From contig CANTUV010000031.1 of assembly GCA_947685225.1 (NCBI GenBank), positions 69,297,001 through 69,361,000 of the forward strand: a stretch of 64,000 bases of DNA. Direction: 5' to 3'. Of this stretch, positions 60,061-64,000 are shown in pieces. Origin of the DNA: Garcia nutans (lineage: Eukaryota > Streptophyta > Magnoliopsida > Malpighiales > Euphorbiaceae). The first letter of the stretch is position 1. Every line of letters begins with the position of its first letter. The position numbers and the translations under genes were made by a program. Under the pieces are notes generated by a model. That model saw only the letters and a program-made list of their open reading frames with translations. It ran no database searches and was not told the DNA's origin.

Positions 60061-62050
60061 AGTATTGATGCTACTATGCTATTATATTTTGTGCAATAAA
60101 TATTTAAAGGTAATTTTTGATTTTTAATATCTTGTAAACTTAAATTTAATTGTTGTTAATTTATTATTAATTTATATTAATATTTTATTTTTAAGAAAAA
60201 ATTAGCAAAATTTCCTCCTGTAACTTCATCTATCAAATATAATTAGGAATGTTGATAGTACATACAAATAGACTTAACTTTTTCATTATCTTCTAAACCT
60301 AAAAAGAAAATATTTTATTAATTTATATTAATATTATATTTTTAAAAACATTCCGTAGAATTTCTCCTATAACTTCATATATTCAAAATAATTTCCAATG
60401 TTGAAGATGTACTATTAAACTAATATTCTTAATATATTCTAAACCTATATTAAAATGTGTGCAATTTTTTAAAATTTTTAATTTTCTTACTTCATATTAA
60501 TTTATTTAATCAATTGTTTTAAAATTTATAGGTTAACTCAATAATCATAACTTTATACAACAATTACAACTAGATAGAGTACAAGTTAGTGTCTTATTAT
60601 TACTCTCTATCTAATTGTAATTGTAATATAAAAAACTATAAATTTGGAGTTAACACATAACTTGATCTTTAAGAGAATTATTATTTTAATTCCTAAGAGG
60701 ATAATCATTTTCATTATATATGAAAGGATTCACATGCGCTTACACATACACGCATATATATATTTTAATACATATAACTTTCATATACAAAAATGATTAT
60801 CAGTTTTTCTAGAAGAAGCTAATTAAATTTTGCTTCTTATATACAAAAATTCAATTTGGCTTATTATTTACAAGATAATTTTTTTAATCAAACGTAACTT
60901 AAGCTATTTCATACGAATTTTTTTAATTTTTTAATTTTATATTAATGTGACAAGGAAAAATGGAATCCAAAAAATTGTTCTTCATATAACAATTTTAAAA
61001 AATTCATAATTTCTTATTATATTTTATTTAAAGTTTTATAATTTTCTATTTTTCTAAAAAAAAAGAATTGATTTCTAATCATTAAGAGAATAATCATCTT
61101 CATTATGTATGATAGGAAAGTTATAGGAAATTGATTATTCTCACAAAACAGATTTTTTTTTAATTTTTTTATTTCATATTAATTTTAAATTTTTTTAATA
61201 TACTAATTCATATTTATTTTTTAATCAAATATTTTAAAGTTAAAGCAATTAAATTTTTAAAATTTTTCCTATTTTGACTAAATTTATTTTTTGGGTGATT
61301 CAACGAAATTACCCAATATTGGTAATTAATTTTTTTTCATACAGGTGTTTTAAAACCTATGCAATTAAATTTTATTAATTCTAGTTCAACTAAATTTATT
61401 TTTTAGGAGAATTCGGCGGAATTATCTTTATATTGGTAGTTAAAATTTTTTATTCAGGTATTTTAAAGTTTATAAAATTAAATTTATGCAATTCAATCTA
61501 ATATCTAACGTTCCTGTAAAGAAACAAATATACTTTCAATATTCCACCTTTATATCACTCAAACTTCATCAACAATCACACAATTTTCATAAGCACTTCT
61601 TATATTTGAATTGAAAAAATACTTTAATAAAAAAATTATAAGGCAGTAAATGACATTATAAACAAAACTAAAAATAAATATTAACATTCATATATAACAA
61701 TAAAAAAAATATTACCAATATTATTCAAAATATTGCATAAAATGACACTATATTTAACTAAAGTCTATTACCTAATAATCAAAAAACCAATATTCTAACT
61801 TTAAAAATTAAAATTTATCCTATAATTATTTTTATATCTGTTTTTACCTAAAATACCAATACATTTTTTTAAAAATAAAAATTTATCTCTCTAATTATTA
61901 AAAAAATCTATTTTTACGTAAAATAACAATATTTTAATTTCAAAAATTACCCCCTAATTATTAAAAAAATCTAGGTAGTTTGTAAAATTTCCAAAATTGA
62001 AAAGGAGAAATTGCATGATTTACAGAGTTTTGATTATTACTTTATAATTT
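60061..62050. other. AT-rich DNA with three diverged tandem arrays
   Basis: 60180-60440: two copies of a unit of about 160 bp containing TTTCTCCTATAACTTCATAT-like sequence. 61255-61495: two copies of about 115 bp (TTCAACTAAATTTATTTTTT...TTGGTAATT). 61770-61975: three copies of about 75 bp (ATTATTAAAAAAATCTATTT...ACCTAAAATACCAATA). No gene. Confidence 0.5.
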
Positions 62051-62059
62051 TACATGTAG

Positions 62060-62699
62060 CTACATGTTTTTTAAGAGAATTTTATAAAACTACCAATAAA
62101 ATCAAAAGTTTTCACAAAAATACATCAATTATAAAAAAAAAAATTTAATTTATGCAAAAAAAAACTTATAAAATTATAAAAATACTATGTGTCAACAAAA
62201 AGTTATATTATTTTTATGATTTGTATATGTTATATATATATTACAGATATAATATATATAAAAACAAATATAATTCAAAATAAAATAAATATAATTCAAA
62301 ATAAATAATATATATTAATTCAAGAAATATAAATTGATAAAAATAACAAAAGAATTTACAAAAGAAAAAAATTTTCTTTTAAAGTATTTTATTGAATATG
62401 TAGGTAATATAGTTCAAAAATGAAAAAACAATTCTAATATTACGATTAAACAACACACAAAATAAAAAAATAAAATTTATAAATATAAAAAGAGTTACAA
62501 TCTTAATAAGATTACTCAAACACATACAAATGAATCATTATAGCTATAAATTAATACTTATATGCTTTCCTAGTTAATAAGAAAACTATAAAAAGAAAAT
62601 TATTAGATATAAAGAGCAAACAAAAATTGAAATGAGAAGAAAAAAAAAGAGAAGAATGTATTAAAAAAATAAAAAATAAAAGTAAAAGTGTATATATAT
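62060..62699. repeat. AT-rich repeat sharing an end with the foldback family
   Basis: 62078-62120 contains AAAACTACCAATAAAATCAA followed by AAGTTTTCACAAAAATAC. This is the inverse complement of the boundary seen at 14525-14560 and near 38445-38470. The TATATGTTATATATATATTA and AAATTATAAAAATACTATGT neighbourhood also fits. Right boundary unclear. Confidence 0.4.
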
Positions 62700-63017
62700 A
62701 CATATATATTATAAATAATTGAAGACATTAATAAATGAATATTTCTTTTTATCATCCTATTACTTTAATTATATTATCTTATCTTGTCTCTTTAATTATT
62801 TTATCATTTATTTATTTTATTATCTTAATATGTATTATTTTTATTTAATTTCCAACTCTATAAATAGAGAGGGCTGTAAAGCTTTTGATGAATGAATAAT
62901 AAGTGAGAAATATAAATGGTATTTCACTCTAAATTATTTCTTAAGATAATTAATTTTTAATTTTTAATTTTTAATTTTCTTTTAATTATCTATAATTTTA
63001 TCATTAATTATATAACA
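62700..63017 (+). repeat. Copia-type LTR edge with promoter
   Basis: Ends TATATAACA at 63017 and is followed by CGTTATCAGTACAATTGCTC, the same post-LTR signature as the antisense LTR at 514-746. It has a clear promoter: CTATAAATAGAGAGGGCTGT at about 62859-62878. The LTR start (near 62700) is not certain. The internal region to the right shows no recognised gag within the window. Confidence 0.55.
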
Positions 63018-63384
63018 CGTTATCAGTACAATTGCTCCACATCATTAATCTACCTTCAATCTTATTTAATAAAAGATAATATTCATATATTATTCATATT
63101 TGTTTTAAATATATTTATTTACTAGTTATATTTAAATTAATAATGGACTAAAATTTTAAGTGTTAATATTCTACTATACAAATATATTTTTGCAATTGGT
63201 AAAATAAAATAAAAAAAATTCTATGATTATAATTCTTGTACATTAACTATTATTTTTAAATTTAGTTGATATGTATGATTTCTTTTATGGTCTATAGGTT
63301 TTATGTATATAATTTTTTTCATCACATGTTAATCATTTTTATAAGATTTTATTTAATGTTTTACTAACGAGAAATTTGAATAGC

Positions 63385-63424
<40 letters not shown>

Positions 63425-64000
63425 TAATAAAACTCTTGACTGGAACAAATTATACTTTTAACTATGCTATATTATATATTTTTTTCTTCTATATACATAT
63501 AATAATAAAAATGACGTAAGGGTCATATAAGTAAAAAAAATTAAAATTATATACTTATTGTATGTATATTATATACTTGTTACATATAAACTTTATATTG
63601 TTATAATTTTATAATAATAGATATATAAGTGATGCATATCAACCAAATAAATATGTTTTCATTATTACCTTTAATTAAATAACATATATACTTACACTTA
63701 TGATTTTTTATTTTTTTCTATCATCTTATATTAGTTTATACATCTATATATGCATTAATTCATTCATAATTTTTCTTTACTTTTATTCATATATTTTAAA
63801 TTATTAATATCAATTATATTTATTTCTATTTTTAAAAATTCATAAATTGTACAATATTGATAATATATAAGATTTATGTCTTTTACTTGATTTAATGTAA
63901 TTTATTATTACTTTACATAATATATTAAAAATAACGTATTAGTGACTAATTATAATTTTATTATAAAGTAATCTATGTAATGTTAAACGTTACAAAGATA
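63018..64000. other. Presumed internal or flanking DNA, AT-rich
   Basis: Contains an (AAT)n microsatellite at about 63389-63422. No coding frame supported. Confidence 0.4.

Overview
The window is plant nuclear DNA, very AT-rich, with spliced genes, GT-AG introns, many microsatellites and a dense layer of retrotransposons and DNA transposons. The gene and transposon families (a DHHC protein S-acyltransferase of the Arabidopsis PAT11 type, Ty1/copia elements, hAT and En/Spm-like transposases, MULE- and PIF-like MITEs) fit a dicot angiosperm. I cannot name the species.

Layout. 1-2066: non-coding, with the antisense LTR of a copia element (514-746) and a 56-codon unidentified ORF (1334-1504). 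2067-13451, minus: the only host gene that reads intact, a four-exon DHHC acyltransferase. Its first intron carries a 5.9-kb copia element (A, 7381-13263) with a perfect 5-bp target duplication. 13452-15419: gene 5' flank, AT-rich DNA and a PIF/Harbinger-type MITE. 15420-21351: a second copy (B) of the same copia family, also with a perfect 5-bp duplication. 21357-25430: AT-rich minisatellites split by a long-TIR MITE. 25431-38480: a broken second copy of the acyltransferase locus, cut by copia C, a 2.5-kb probable solo LTR, a truncated copia D and a MULE-type MITE. 37740-39300: a large AT-rich foldback. 40185-46432, plus: a ubiquitin-fold gene whose third domain is split by TNT1-like copia E (minus strand). 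47469-49190: a LINE fragment and a third partial copy of the acyltransferase first exon, itself hit by AT-rich insertions. 51300-58160: an En/Spm-type transposase remnant into which a 6-kb hAT element has jumped. 58161-64000: LTR-like remnants, tandem AT-rich repeats and another copia LTR edge (ending 63017).

How the parts relate. Three copies of the acyltransferase 5' region lie in the same orientation, so each transposon insertion can be read against an empty site in a sister copy. This gives exact insertion points and a relative order of events. Copia A and B belong to one family that lacks any recognisable gag but keeps protease, integrase, reverse transcriptase and RNase H, plus a structured leader with conserved hairpins. 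This is the most unusual feature of the window. No complete autonomous element is present: every transposon protein carries stops or frameshifts. I did not find tRNA, rRNA or CRISPR features.
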